Shown: piece by piece, positions 23,650 through 31,575 of the stretch
How the letters are laid out: every line of letters begins with the position of its first letter
Position numbering within the stretch: position 1 is the stretch's first letter
Notes under the pieces: model-generated
What the model was told of the DNA's origin: nothing
The model's input: only the letters and a program-made list of their open reading frames with translations
The model's database searches: none
Origin: Streptomyces sp. AV19
Lineage (GTDB): Bacteria; Actinomycetota; Actinomycetes; Streptomycetales; Streptomycetaceae
Assembly (NCBI RefSeq): GCF_015999245.1
Contig: NZ_JAEAMR010000019.1
Coordinates: 24,760-88,759, forward strand
Direction: 5' to 3'
DNA: 64,000 bases
Translations under genes and position numbers: made by a program

Positions 23650-24140
23650 GTCGATGTCGCGGACGTCAGGAGCTCTAGGAGGTGGGCCAGGCTTTTGGGC
23701 TTCGTCGGTGTGACGGGCCGGACGCTGGTGTCGTAGAGGGCTATGTGTTCGTACCAGGGGTCCCGGGTGGTCTCCTCGGTACCCAAGGGCTCCATGACGT
23801 GGGCGTGTGCGCGGTTGTAGTGCCACTGTCGGGCGGAGAGTGAGGTGCCGACCTGGTCGTCGGACGGCTCGTAGCGCAGGAACGCTGTCTCGGCGAGTTG
23901 GAGATGGGCGCTGCCGTCCCGGTGTCCAGACCAGTTCTCGGGCCGCGCGAGACGGGACTGGTCGTAGGGGTCGAGCGTGGCCTTGGCGAAGGCTGCGGCT
24001 GCGTAAGCGGCGTGCTCGCTGACGGCGGCAGCGAGGGCGCGGGCGGCGGTGCCGGTGTCGCTGACCGCCACCGGCTGGCAGGGACGTTCGGGCGCGACGG
24101 GCTCGGTGCGGGCGGCACGGGAGAACAGGGCGAACGCCAT
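23646..24140 (-). CDS. Hypothetical protein
   Basis: A 164-residue protein starting at ATG 24140 with an AAGGAG 8 bp upstream. The middle is Ala-rich and helical (ARALAAAVSEHAAYAAAAFA); the second half has aromatic-rich text (RQWHYNRAHAHVMEPLG, DPWYEHIALYD). No family recognised. Its stop overlaps the RapZ-C/HIT start, making a four-gene coupled unit (24140 to 21612). Confidence 0.55.
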   Translation of the reverse strand: MAFALFSRAARTEPVAPERPCQPVAVSDTGTAARALAAAVSEHAAYAAAAFAKATLDPYDQSRLARPENWSGHRDGSAHLQLAETAFLRYEPSDDQVGTSLSARQWHYNRAHAHVMEPLGTEETTRDPWYEHIALYDTSVRPVTPTKPKSLAHLLELLTSATST

Positions 24141-24215
24141 TGGGAAGCTCCTTGTCGAGACAAGAGCGCCGCACTCTGCGGTGGAGGCAGGGCGCGGCGC
24201 TCGGGGTGTGCGGGG

Positions 24216-24386
24216 CTACGGAGTGCGGGTGGGACGCCGTGCGCGGGCCAGGAGTTCGCGGTTGCGCCGCTGCTGGTCGGGGGTGAGCGGCGCGGGTTTC
24301 GGTCCGCTCCGGCGCCAGTTCGGGTGTGGTTCAGGTTCGGGATAGGCGAGGGCGCGGTCGCGGTCGTCCTGCGGGGTGCTGCTCAT
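24216..24386 (-). CDS. Small hypothetical protein
   Basis: A 56-residue basic, Pro/Arg-rich peptide (PHPNWRRSGPKPAPL, QQRRNRELLARARR). CGGAGG lies 8 bp before ATG 24386, which overlaps the stop of the ASCH gene (ATGA). Coupling and a good ribosome-binding site support it despite its size. Confidence 0.5.
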   Translation of the reverse strand: MSSTPQDDRDRALAYPEPEPHPNWRRSGPKPAPLTPDQQRRNRELLARARRPTRTP

Positions 24387-24835
24387 GGCGTGGCCTCCGG
24401 GCGGAGGTGCGGGAGTTGAAGGAGGATCTGGTCGACGAGGGCCTGGGTCGGCTTCCAGGCGCCGAGCGCGCCCTTCGCAGGCACGGGCAGGACGAGCTCT
24501 TGGACGTCTGCGAGGACGAGGTGGTGGGCATCGCGCTGTGCCCAGGAGCTGGTGCACCGCGCGGGGCCTTCGTCCTGGTGGCAGGCGGTCAGGCGGGCGA
24601 CGCCGATGACCGCGCCGAGGTGCAACTCGTGGCCGCGGATCGCGGTGGCGACCAGCGGGTCGCGCAGTACGGCGCGCTCCAGTTTCTGTCCGGCGTGCAG
24701 CAGGACCCAGCCGCGCCACGACCAGGGCTTGGGCCGGTTCTCCGGGTTCTTCCCGGCGAGGATGCAGGTGGCCCAGGGCTGTCGGATCGTGATGCCCCGG
24801 ATCCAGTCGCCGCCCTCGAGTTCGGCGGCGGTCAC
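24383..24835 (-). CDS. ASCH-domain protein
   Basis: A 150-residue PUA-like ASCH protein: the domain opens with ITIRQPWATCILAGKNPENRPKP, contains WVLLHAG, and has HLGAVIGVARLTACH in the second half, the pattern of small RNA-binding ASCH proteins found on phages and plasmids. It probably binds RNA or modified nucleotides. GTG 24835 overlaps the GGDEF gene stop (GTGA), linking it to that gene. Confidence 0.75.
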   Translation of the reverse strand: MTAAELEGGDWIRGITIRQPWATCILAGKNPENRPKPWSWRGWVLLHAGQKLERAVLRDPLVATAIRGHELHLGAVIGVARLTACHQDEGPARCTSSWAQRDAHHLVLADVQELVLPVPAKGALGAWKPTQALVDQILLQLPHLRPEATP

Positions 24836-25518
24836 GCGGCCCTCGCCACGGTGTGGGTGCCGAGCCGTCCGGCGCGGCGCCCGTTGATGCTCGGGGCGTC
24901 GGCGTGCTCGGCGTTGGCCTGGACGACGGTTCCGGTGTGCTTGCCGGCGTACATCGCGGCGTCGGCGGCGCGCATGAGTCGCGATCGGTCCCGGGTTCCG
25001 ATGATGTCCGCGGAGGCGGCGCCGACCGAGACGGCGACGGGCACAGTATGGCCGTCGCCGGTGGGAACCGGCTCGTGCAGGGCCCGGTTGAGCTGGTCCA
25101 GACGGACGGTGCGGCGGCCGGGGCCGACCCAGGCGGCGACGATGAACTCGTCTCCGCCGTCGCCTCCGAGCCGTCCGACGACGCCGCGGCTGCCCGCCCA
25201 CTCCATGATTCGAGCGGCCGTGGTCGCCAGGACCAGGTCGCCGACGGCGTGGCCGTAGTCGTCGTTGAACCGCTTGAAGTGGTCGATGTCGCAGACGAGG
25301 ACCAGGGCGTTGTCGCCGTAGCGGTTGATGAACCGTTGCACCTGCGGTTCCCAGCTTTCGCGGCGCAGGGCGCCGGTGAGCGGGTCGCGGCCCGCGGCGG
25401 CCAGACGGCGGTGCAGCGCCACGGCGTGGACGGTCCAGCCGGTCAGCGGCACCGCGACCGTGGTCAGGACCAGGGCGCACTGCGCGAAGCGGTTCTGTGC
25501 ACGGGTGTTGGAGGCCAT
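24832..25518 (-). CDS. GGDEF-domain diguanylate cyclase-like protein
   Basis: A 228-residue protein with one N-terminal membrane segment (CALVLTTVAVPLTGWTVHAV, about 14-33) and a GGDEF domain (DPLTGALRRESW, then CDIDHFKRFNDDYGHAVGD). The active site reads RLGGDGGDEFI, that is GGDEF preceded by an extra GGD triplet, so the catalytic loop is lengthened. It may make cyclic di-GMP or act as a degenerate sensor; no EAL domain. Similar single-domain GGDEF proteins are recurrent on Streptomyces plasmids. The start at 25518 follows only a modest ribosome-binding site. Confidence 0.75.
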   Translation of the reverse strand: MASNTRAQNRFAQCALVLTTVAVPLTGWTVHAVALHRRLAAAGRDPLTGALRRESWEPQVQRFINRYGDNALVLVCDIDHFKRFNDDYGHAVGDLVLATTAARIMEWAGSRGVVGRLGGDGGDEFIVAAWVGPGRRTVRLDQLNRALHEPVPTGDGHTVPVAVSVGAASADIIGTRDRSRLMRAADAAMYAGKHTGTVVQANAEHADAPSINGRRAGRLGTHTVARAA

Positions 25519-25556
25519 ACTGGTGGCTCCCTCTCGTTTTATGCGGGGTGGGTAGG

Positions 25557-25602
25557 CCCGGGGCGGCCGACTGGTTTTCCGGCCTTTGGCGGCCGTCCCG
25601 GG
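25557..25602 (-). terminator. Intercistronic hairpin before the GGDEF gene
   Basis: A 13-bp stem (25557-25569 with 25590-25602, one G-T wobble) with a T-rich loop, just after the stop of the gene at 25609. It could attenuate read-through into the GGDEF-ASCH unit. Confidence 0.5.
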
Positions 25603-25608
25603 GCGAAT

Positions 25609-25890
25609 TCAGATCAGGCTGTTGGGGTTGATCCACGCCTTCGTGGTGGCCTCGTGCCAGTCCATGACCCAGTCGGGACGCAGGCCGCGAACGGCCCATC
25701 CGTCGCCGGAGTCGTCCGGGACCGCGCGGCCGGCGGACACGTACTGCATGGCCTTGTCGTAGGCGCCGTGCGCGGCTGCCAGGGCCTCACCGGGTCCGGT
25801 GGCACGGCCGGTGAAGACGTGATGGCCGCGCCGGGCCTGGTCCGTTGAGTGGTGTATCGGGACGTCGACCTCGTAGTACCGCAGGCTCAT
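25609..25890 (-). CDS. Small hypothetical protein
   Basis: A 93-residue alpha/beta protein (RYYEVDVPIHHSTDQARRGH, then EALAAAHGAYDKAMQYVSAG and a Trp-rich C-terminus). The start at 25890 is preferred over 25899 because AAGGGAG lies 9 bp upstream of it and directly abuts the earlier ATG. Function unknown; these short Streptomyces plasmid proteins accompany transfer and RRQRL genes. Confidence 0.6.
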   Translation of the reverse strand: MSLRYYEVDVPIHHSTDQARRGHHVFTGRATGPGEALAAAHGAYDKAMQYVSAGRAVPDDSGDGWAVRGLRPDWVMDWHEATTKAWINPNSLI

Positions 25891-25936
25891 GACGTCCATC
25901 TCCCTTCGTGTGCTCGTGGTTGAGGGGCCACTGCGA

Positions 25937-25970
25937 CCGCCCCGGCCCGGCGAGTGCGGGTCCGGGGCGG
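25937..25970 (-). terminator. Intercistronic hairpin
   Basis: CCGCCCCGG-CCCG (25937-25949) pairs with 25957-25970 with one bulged base, between the genes at 26001 and 25890. Confidence 0.4.
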
Positions 25971-26000
25971 CGCAGAATGCGCTCAGCTCGGGGCGCGGGA

Positions 26001-26306
26001 TCAGCTGGCCGTCGCGATGCCGTCGCGCAGATGGGTGCGCGCCCAGGCCAGTAGCGAGCGCTGGTCGCCGTCCACGCCGGTCAGTGCGTCGGTGAGGTAG
26101 CCGGCCGCGCGGTCCAGCTCCTCGCTGGCGTCCTGCCAGGCGCCGATGCTGGACGAACCGAGGACGTCGCGGGCCTCTTCGACCAAGTCGATGAAGGCGT
26201 TCGGGGTCTCACCGCGCTGGGCCTGGTCGCCGATGAGGGCGGCGAGGTCGGTGGCGAAGCAGTTGCGCAGCGCGGCGAAGGTGTCGTTCCTGGTCTGGAC
26301 GGCCAT
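26001..26306 (-). CDS. Small helical hypothetical protein
   Basis: A 101-residue, acidic, all-helical protein (ALRNCFATDLAALIGDQAQR, DASEELDRAAGYLTDAL). CAGGAG lies 9 bp before ATG 26306. No recognised family. Part of the minus-strand operon running toward parAB. Confidence 0.55.
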   Translation of the reverse strand: MAVQTRNDTFAALRNCFATDLAALIGDQAQRGETPNAFIDLVEEARDVLGSSSIGAWQDASEELDRAAGYLTDALTGVDGDQRSLLAWARTHLRDGIATAS

Positions 26307-26318
26307 GCGGATCTCCTG

Positions 26319-26528
26319 TCAGAAGTCGAGCCGGATCGTGAGGGGGATGCGGCGGTCGCCGTAGTCGCGGCGGGGGTTGTGGACGGTGCGGCGGTGCGCG
26401 GCGAGGCCAGCGCCCCCGCCCTGGATGGGCAGGTGGCAGTCCGGGCAGCCGTGGAACCAGTCGTCGCCGTCGGGGAGTTCGGCCGGGGTGAGCGGGTGCG
26501 GGTGCGGCCCGTCGGCGGCGCGCCTCAT
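26319..26528 (-). CDS. Small zinc-finger-like protein
   Basis: A 69-residue protein carrying one C2H2-like finger, CPDC-x12-H-x4-H (CPDCHLPIQGGGAGLAAHRR, then TVH), with a His/Pro-rich N-terminus. It may bind nucleic acid or act as a structural adaptor. ATG 26528 overlaps the stop of the P-loop gene (ATGA). Confidence 0.6.
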   Translation of the reverse strand: MRRAADGPHPHPLTPAELPDGDDWFHGCPDCHLPIQGGGAGLAAHRRTVHNPRRDYGDRRIPLTIRLDF

Positions 26529-27526
26529 GCGCGGACCGCGTCCGCGTACTGGCCCTCCAGGTCGGCGCGGCCCTCGGGGTCGTCGTCCTGGAGGTCGTGG
26601 TCGTCGGCCTCCAGGTCGACGTCGTCGGCGCCGCCGTGGACGGTGCAGCGCACGTCCGGGTCGTGCATCAGCTCGCCGGTCAGGGCGCGCAGGAGGTCGG
26701 CCACGTTGCAGACCGGCGCCCACGCCTGGCCCTCGCATTCGTCGCCGGCCGGGCAGCCCACCAGGACCTCGAAACCGACGTCGCCCGCCCCGTCGACGTC
26801 GTTCCGCAGGGCGAGGACGATGCGGTCGGCTCCGAGCCGGATCTCCGCGACGCGGTCGCCGCCGGCGAGCTGCGAGCCGTCGCGCCAGCGCCACATCGGC
26901 AGGATCTCGGCGCCGAAGTAGCGGCGCACCAGCAGCAGCTCACCCAGGCCCTCGCTGCCGTCCCAGCCGAGTTCCGCGCGCCGGGCGTCGCTGAGCGGCC
27001 GGAGCAGCGCCTCCAGGCGGTAGAGATTCTCCGCGACGACGTGATCGAAGCCTTCGCCGGGCAGGCCGGGCCACGCGTCGACCATGGCGGCGTGCTGCGC
27101 GAGCACGGCCTGCTCGGGCACGCGCCGGTTCGCAGGCCGGTCTTTCTGGCGGTCGACGCACAGGGAGGCCGGGGTGGGCACGACCAGCGCGACGGTGGGC
27201 ACGCCGTGACGGCGGGCGGTCGCGATCAGGTTGCCGCGCACGGCCTGCTCGCAATTCGTCGCGTCGACCACCGTCATCTTCCGGCGGGCGAGGCGCGCCT
27301 CGAGGACGGTCTGGAGCGCGAACACGGCGTCGTCGGTCGCCTCCTGGTCCCCAGCGTCATCGCTGACCAGGGCCCGGAACCTGTCGAGCTCCAGGACCTG
27401 CGTGGCGGGCCAGGTGCGCGCCCACGTCGACTGGCCCGACCCGGCCGCGCCGATCAGGACCACCAGCGACGAGTCGGGGATCGTCGTGTCGACGGGCAGC
27501 GCGTTGTCCAGGCGGAATGTCTTCAT
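26525..27526 (-). CDS. P-loop (polynucleotide kinase / zeta-like) protein with altered Walker A
   Basis: A 333-residue protein whose N-terminal 190 residues follow the small AAA/polynucleotide-kinase layout: LVVLIGAAGSGQSTWA, then VLELDRFRALVSDD and VVDATN. The invariant P-loop lysine is replaced by glutamine (GSGQST, codon CAG), which would weaken or abolish ATP hydrolysis. The C-terminal half (about 200-333) is a separate domain ending in a very acidic tail (DVDLEADDHDLQDDDPEG). It could be an inactive kinase or a nucleotide-binding regulator. The ATG overlaps the stop frame of the broken gene upstream. Confidence 0.65.
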   Translation of the reverse strand: MKTFRLDNALPVDTTIPDSSLVVLIGAAGSGQSTWARTWPATQVLELDRFRALVSDDAGDQEATDDAVFALQTVLEARLARRKMTVVDATNCEQAVRGNLIATARRHGVPTVALVVPTPASLCVDRQKDRPANRRVPEQAVLAQHAAMVDAWPGLPGEGFDHVVAENLYRLEALLRPLSDARRAELGWDGSEGLGELLLVRRYFGAEILPMWRWRDGSQLAGGDRVAEIRLGADRIVLALRNDVDGAGDVGFEVLVGCPAGDECEGQAWAPVCNVADLLRALTGELMHDPDVRCTVHGGADDVDLEADDHDLQDDDPEGRADLEGQYADAVRA

Positions 27527-27860
27527 GCGGATTCTCCCTGCGGGTCAAGAGCACGGGTGACGTAGTAGGTCTGGAGGCCGGCGTTGTCGGTGATGAGCGC
27601 GGCGGCCTCGTGCAGCAGGCAGGACATCTCGCCGTCGCGGTCCGGCTCGATCCGTCCGGCGGCCTGCGCGGCGACGGTGAGCAGCTGCGCGAGGGAGCCG
27701 AAGACGCCGTCCTGGCGGTGTCCTCGTGGTGGAACTCGCGTAGGACCTCCGCGAGCTCGCGGGCGTCAATCTCGCCGCGCAGTTCGTCCTCGATCTACTG
27801 GAGGGCGAGCTTCACGATCCCGGCCGACGCGCGTACGTGGTCCAGGCGGGTGCGGGTCAC
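27523..27860 (-). pseudogene. Small operon gene broken by a stop codon and a frameshift
   Basis: From GTG 27860 (overlapping the previous stop, GTGA) the frame reads RTRLDHVRASAGIVKLALQ, then TAG at 27795-27797, then continues coherently (IEDELRGEIDARELAEVLRE, FHHED). Near 27711-27727 the coding sense moves to another frame (DGVFGSLAQLLTVAAQAAG, EPDRDGEMSCLLHEAAAL) which ends at a TGA overlapping the next ATG. One nonsense mutation (probably from TAC) and one indel thus inactivate an otherwise intact, operon-coupled gene of about 112 codons. Sequencing error or programmed recoding are alternatives. Confidence 0.65.
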
Positions 27861-28435
27861 CGGCGGGCGCCGGGGCGGGTGGTGAGCCAGGTGGTGACGG
27901 CGGCAGCCGCGATGCCGATGGAGCGGTGCAGGGCCGCGTCCAGCTCTATCCACGCGCTGCCCGGCCCGGTGAGTTCCGAGGTGGCTTTGCCGTCGTCGTC
28001 GACGCGGGCGGCCTTGCAGTGCTCGATGTAGCCGGTCTTGCCGGTCTTGCCCGCCAGCCACAGCAGGACGGCTCCGCGGTCGATCGCGGCGTGCGTTCCG
28101 GCGTTGATGGCCGCGCCGGCGAGCAGCGCGGTCGGGGTGACGCGGTAGCCGAACGCGCGGGTGATCGCGACGGCCGCCCCGAGCTGCACGGCGGTGTACG
28201 AGGCGACATGGCAGGCCACCGCGCGGCGCCCGAGGGCGCTGGTGGTCATGGTCGGGCGGGTGGAGTCCGGCGTGGCGGGGGAGCCGTCGGCGTGGACCAG
28301 GTCCTCGCCGTACAGGCGCTTGCGCATCGCCGTCTTCGAGCCCTGCACCCACTGGTCACACAGCGGGTGCAGCTCACCGAAGGTGGCCAGCAGAGTGCCG
28401 AAAAGGGCCAGACGCTCGGTGGTGAGACGGGGCAT
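27857..28435 (-). CDS. Hypothetical membrane-associated protein
   Basis: A 192-residue protein with two candidate membrane segments (VASYTAVQLGAAVAITRAF and TALLAGAAINAGTHAAIDRG, plus AVLLWLAG) and a C-terminal segment (SIGIAAAAVTTWLTTRPGA). AAGGAG precedes ATG 28435. It resembles multi-helix proteins of actinobacterial plasmids of unknown role. The stop overlaps the start of the broken gene. Confidence 0.55.
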   Translation of the reverse strand: MPRLTTERLALFGTLLATFGELHPLCDQWVQGSKTAMRKRLYGEDLVHADGSPATPDSTRPTMTTSALGRRAVACHVASYTAVQLGAAVAITRAFGYRVTPTALLAGAAINAGTHAAIDRGAVLLWLAGKTGKTGYIEHCKAARVDDDGKATSELTGPGSAWIELDAALHRSIGIAAAAVTTWLTTRPGARR

Positions 28436-28515
28436 GCTGGAGGTCTCCTTGATCTCGAAGAGGTGTAAGGGAGCGGGGTGGCCGGCCCTTTGCCGATGCG
28501 CGGCCACCCGCCGGT

Positions 28516-28546
28516 CCCGACCCCGGCCGGTGTGGCCGGGGTCGGG
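28516..28546 (-). terminator. Strong intercistronic hairpin
   Basis: A perfect 13-bp stem (28516-28528 with 28534-28546) and a 5-base loop between the RRQRL gene stop and the gene starting at 28435. Confidence 0.6.
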
Positions 28547-28592
28547 TCGTTCAGAACGGGGGTTCGTCCGGCCAGGCCGGGAGACTCGTTGA

Positions 28593-29057
28593 TCAGGCAG
28601 CCAGCCGGTGGACGACCGGGGCCATGGACGGCAAGTAGGTGTCGGCGCTGGGCTCGTAGCCCCTGGCGCACGGGTCGCAGCAGCCCTGGGTGCGCAGCGG
28701 GAGGCAGAAGTAGTAGCGCCGGCCGCACTCGGGGCAGGTCTGGCGCGCGGCCATCGCCCGGTCCAGCGCCCATTCCTGCGCGAGCGTCGGCGTCCGCTTC
28801 GGCCGGGCAAGGCTCACGTCGTAGAGCCAGCCCCGGGTGGGGTGGTTGCACGACTGGTCGGGCCGGTACGAGCACCCCTTGCAGCGCAGGACCGCGACCG
28901 GTCCGTGCCCGCCGGGGCTGAGGCCCTTGTCCCGTAACTGGCGGCGCGTGACCAGGCCCTCGGGACAGGTGCGCCGGTCGTACTCCGGCAAGGTCGCGGT
29001 GCTGCGCGGCACCTTCTTGACCTCGCGGCGGCGCCCCTTCTTCCGGGGGCGGGGCAT
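28593..29057 (-). CDS. RRQRL-motif zinc-binding protein
   Basis: A 154-residue protein of the actinobacterial RRQRL-motif zinc-binding type. After a basic N-terminus (PRPRKKGRRREVKK) comes VTRRQLRDKGLSPGG, then a zinc ribbon built from RCKGC, SC-N-H, and later CPECGRRYYFC and CDPC. These proteins are frequent next to Streptomyces plasmid transfer or phage genes and probably bind nucleic acid. ATG 29057 overlaps the stop of a 35-residue gene upstream by one base. Confidence 0.75.
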   Translation of the reverse strand: MPRPRKKGRRREVKKVPRSTATLPEYDRRTCPEGLVTRRQLRDKGLSPGGHGPVAVLRCKGCSYRPDQSCNHPTRGWLYDVSLARPKRTPTLAQEWALDRAMAARQTCPECGRRYYFCLPLRTQGCCDPCARGYEPSADTYLPSMAPVVHRLAA

Positions 29058-29164
29058 CACTGGTTCCAGGCGCCGGGCAGCCGGTCGGGGCGGTGCGGGT
29101 AGCGGGGGCCGGGACGCTGCGGGCGGGGCCGGCCGATCCGGCGGCGCGGGCGGGGGATGAGCAC
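29057..29164 (-). CDS. Very small Pro/Arg-rich protein
   Basis: A 35-residue peptide from GTG 29164 (LIPRPRRRIGRPRPQRPG, ending GAWNQ). GGAGGAG lies 8 bp upstream and its TGA overlaps the ATG of the RRQRL gene, so it is probably translated and coupled to it. A leader-peptide role or antimicrobial-like cationic peptide are both possible. Confidence 0.45.
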   Translation of the reverse strand: MLIPRPRRRIGRPRPQRPGPRYPHRPDRLPGAWNQ

Positions 29165-29196
29165 GAGTGATCTCCTCCAGTCGTCGAGCGGACAGC

Positions 29197-29239
29197 GCTG
29201 CGCCCCGCCGACGTCGTGCTGGTGTCGGCGGGGCGCAGC
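29197..29239 (-). terminator. 16-bp perfect hairpin at the operon head
   Basis: 29197-29212 pairs exactly with 29224-29239 around an 11-base loop. It lies just upstream of the 29164 gene and may mark the end of a transcript from the side now occupied by the IS element. Confidence 0.6.
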
Positions 29240-29259
29240 GTGCGGCCGGGCGGCCTAAT

Positions 29260-29740
29260 CCGGAGTTAAGAGCGGTCCGGCAAGACGAGTAGTCCGGCAG
29301 ACCGTTCGAGTGGTGGTGGCCCTGCGGGGTGCCGGGTGGATGCATACGGTTCGGCCTGGCCCGTGAGGCCTTCGGACAGACGGGGCACGTCCCGACAGCT
29401 CGTTTGGCCACCGCCACAGCGGATGTTGATCCTCGTCGGCGCTGGACGGATGCCTGCTCATGACCAGGCTTGAACGCCTTGAGATAGATCGGTGCCGCCC
29501 AGCGTCGTCGAGCGTCAACACTGCAACCTTGATCACTCGTTGGTGTTGGTGGGACGAGCCCACCCCACGGTGACCTCTCAATACGCCCGAGCCGCCGAGC
29601 TCCCGCATAGACCGAGGCCCGTGGGGCGAGCTGGTGCCACGAATAGCTACTGAGGTGGCGGACCGGCCGCGAAGGTTGAGTCCTGGGATTAGGTCGCTGC
29701 GTGGCCCGCATGAGCTCGTGGACAGAAGGAAGAGCACAAC
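29260..29740 (+). ncRNA. Candidate bridge RNA region of the IS110 element
   Basis: This noncoding 5' leader has lower GC and several short inverted repeats. In IS110/IS621-type elements the recombinase-guiding bridge RNA comes from the left-end noncoding region. I infer its presence by position only; loops matching target and donor were not identified. No other gene is seen in the 589-bp gap 29165-29753. Confidence 0.35.
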
Positions 29741-29753
29741 GGAGGGGAACACC

Positions 29754-30995
29754 TTGATCTACTGCGGCATCGACTGGGCCGAGCACACTCATGACGTCGC
29801 CCTGGTCGACGACAGCGGCCAACTACTCGCGAAACGGCATATCACCGACGACGCTGCCGGCTACCGGATCCTGCTGGACTTACTCGCCGAGTATGGCGAT
29901 ACCGAGGAAAATCCGGTGCCAGTCGCCATCGAAACCTCCCGCGGCCTGCTCGTCGCAGTACTGCGGGCAGGCAAGCGCAAGGTGTTCGCGATCAACCCAA
30001 TGGCCGCCGCCCGATACCGCGACCGGCATTCCGTCTCTCGCAAGAAGTCCGACCCCGGCGACGCCCTGGTCCTCGCGAACATCCTGCGCACCGACATGCA
30101 TGCCCACCGGCCGCTGCCGCAGGACAGTGAGCTGGCTCGCGCCATCGCGGTACTTGCGCGCGCCCAACAGGATGCCGTCTGGAACCGGCAGCAGATCGCC
30201 AACCAGCTCCGTTCCCTGCTGAGGGAGTACTACCCCGCGTCCTTGACAGCCGTTGAAGCGTGGAAGAGGGGCCTCTGCCGACCCGAGGCACGCGAACTTC
30301 TCCGCCTCGCTCCCACTCCGAGGCGAGCCGCAAAGCTGAGCCGCACCCAGCTGCAGGCCGCCCTCAAGCGAGCCGGCCGCCAACGCGGAATCGAAGCTGA
30401 AGCTGAGCGGCTCCGCGGCATCCTCCGAGCTGACTGGGCTCACCAACCTCAGCTGGTCGAAGATGCGCTCGGCAAGCAGATGCTCGCCCTCCTACTACAG
30501 CTCGAAGCGGCCACCAAGGCCGCCAACGACCTCGAAGAAGCGGTGGCCGAAGCGTTCCCTCAGCACCCGGACGCTGACATCATCCTTAGCTTCCCCGGCC
30601 TCGGCACCCAGCTCGGCGCCCGGGTACTCGCCGAGATCGGAGACGACCGCCAACGATTCGCAGACGCCCGCGGCCTGAAGGCTTACGCAGGCGCCTCGCC
30701 CATCACCCGCGCCTCGGGCAAGAAGTCGAGCGTCACCCGACGGTGGGTGAAAAACGATCGGCTCAACCACGTCGGCTATCTCTGGGCCTTCTCTGCCCCC
30801 AACGCCTCGCCCGGCGCCAAAATCCACTACCGCCGGCGTCGCGACGAGCACGGCGACTGGCACGCATCTGCTCAGCGGAACCTCTTCAATCGTCTGCTCG
30901 GACAGCTTTATCACTGCCTCCAGCGGAGCCAGCGATTCGAGGAGTCGATCGCCTTCCCATCCTTCTCGGAGGAGACGTGCACGGCGGCGGCATAG
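29754..30995 (+). CDS. IS110-family transposase (DEDD + Ser domain)
   Basis: A 413-residue IS110 transposase. The N-terminal RuvC-like DEDD domain shows IYCGIDWAEHTHDV (first Asp), AIETSRGLLV (Glu) and KKSDPGDALVLA (Asp pair). The C-terminal Transposase_20 domain has LSFPGLGTQLGARVLAEIGD, then GLKAYAGASPITRASGKK with the catalytic serine of these recombinases. TTG start at 29754 is chosen because GGAGGGG precedes it by 6-7 bp; an ATG at 29634 would add a Pro/Arg-rich leader. The gene looks intact, so the element may still be active. Confidence 0.85.
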   Translation: MIYCGIDWAEHTHDVALVDDSGQLLAKRHITDDAAGYRILLDLLAEYGDTEENPVPVAIETSRGLLVAVLRAGKRKVFAINPMAAARYRDRHSVSRKKSDPGDALVLANILRTDMHAHRPLPQDSELARAIAVLARAQQDAVWNRQQIANQLRSLLREYYPASLTAVEAWKRGLCRPEARELLRLAPTPRRAAKLSRTQLQAALKRAGRQRGIEAEAERLRGILRADWAHQPQLVEDALGKQMLALLLQLEAATKAANDLEEAVAEAFPQHPDADIILSFPGLGTQLGARVLAEIGDDRQRFADARGLKAYAGASPITRASGKKSSVTRRWVKNDRLNHVGYLWAFSAPNASPGAKIHYRRRRDEHGDWHASAQRNLFNRLLGQLYHCLQRSQRFEESIAFPSFSEETCTAAA

Positions 30996-31005
30996 GCGGG
31001 CACCT

Positions 31006-31461
31006 CTACTGGGGAGGTCGCACCCACGGAGCAAAGCGCTGGCCGGCTGCCGTGTCCTCGCGCCAGTACCTCAAGACCGTCTCCTGGACGATCTCGAGTC
31101 GCTCAGCGGCGATGAGGCACGCGACCGGCTCCTGCCCGCCAGCGTCTGCCTCAAAGGCGACCACGACGGGCAGTTCTTCGCCGACCTGACGGGAAACCTT
31201 CAGCAACTCGTCAGGCGAGGGGGCACGGAACGTCGGATCGTGGAAGTTCGACGGGCAGCTGACGTAGACAGGATCGTCAAATACCAGCTCCAGACCATGG
31301 TGGTAAGCCAGATCATGACCAGCAGCAAGCCGGAGCTGCCCGGCATTCCAGGCGATCACGTCCCAGTCCCACCAGGACCCCTCAGGAAGCTGGATCCCAG
31401 CATGCCGTCTTTCGACGTCCACCCTCAGCCCCTCACCAGTTCGAACGAATCGCCAGGTCAC
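31006..31461 (-). CDS. Hypothetical protein flanking the IS
   Basis: A 151-residue acidic protein from GTG 31461. It has Trp-rich N-terminal text (PEGSWWDWDVIAWNAG) and a His-Asp-Tyr-His segment (AGHDLAYHHGLELVFDD). No family recognised. It is somewhat less GC-biased than its neighbours and ends 11 bp from the transposase stop, so it may be a passenger or a gene bordering the insertion site. Confidence 0.55.
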   Translation of the reverse strand: MTWRFVRTGEGLRVDVERRHAGIQLPEGSWWDWDVIAWNAGQLRLAAGHDLAYHHGLELVFDDPVYVSCPSNFHDPTFRAPSPDELLKVSRQVGEELPVVVAFEADAGGQEPVACLIAAERLEIVQETVLRYWREDTAAGQRFAPWVRPPQ

Positions 31462-31575
31462 ACAGCGGCTCCAGCCCCTCAGCTTGACGGGTTAGGCACC
31501 TGAGGTGTCTGTCCGGTCCTCGCTCGGCCCCGGGGGGCGGGGCGGGGCGGGGCGAGGGCCGGGCAGGGCGTCAGG

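Larger units (their letters stand above)
29250..31005 (+). mobile_element. IS110-family insertion (approximate limits)
   Basis: The transposase at 29754-30995 identifies the family. IS110 elements lack clear terminal inverted repeats, so the ends are estimates: the left by the loss of operon-like sequence near 29250, the right by the next gene ending at 31006. The 500-bp leader before the transposase is the position where IS110-subgroup elements encode the bridge RNA. The element separates two minus-strand blocks that may once have been one. Confidence 0.6.
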
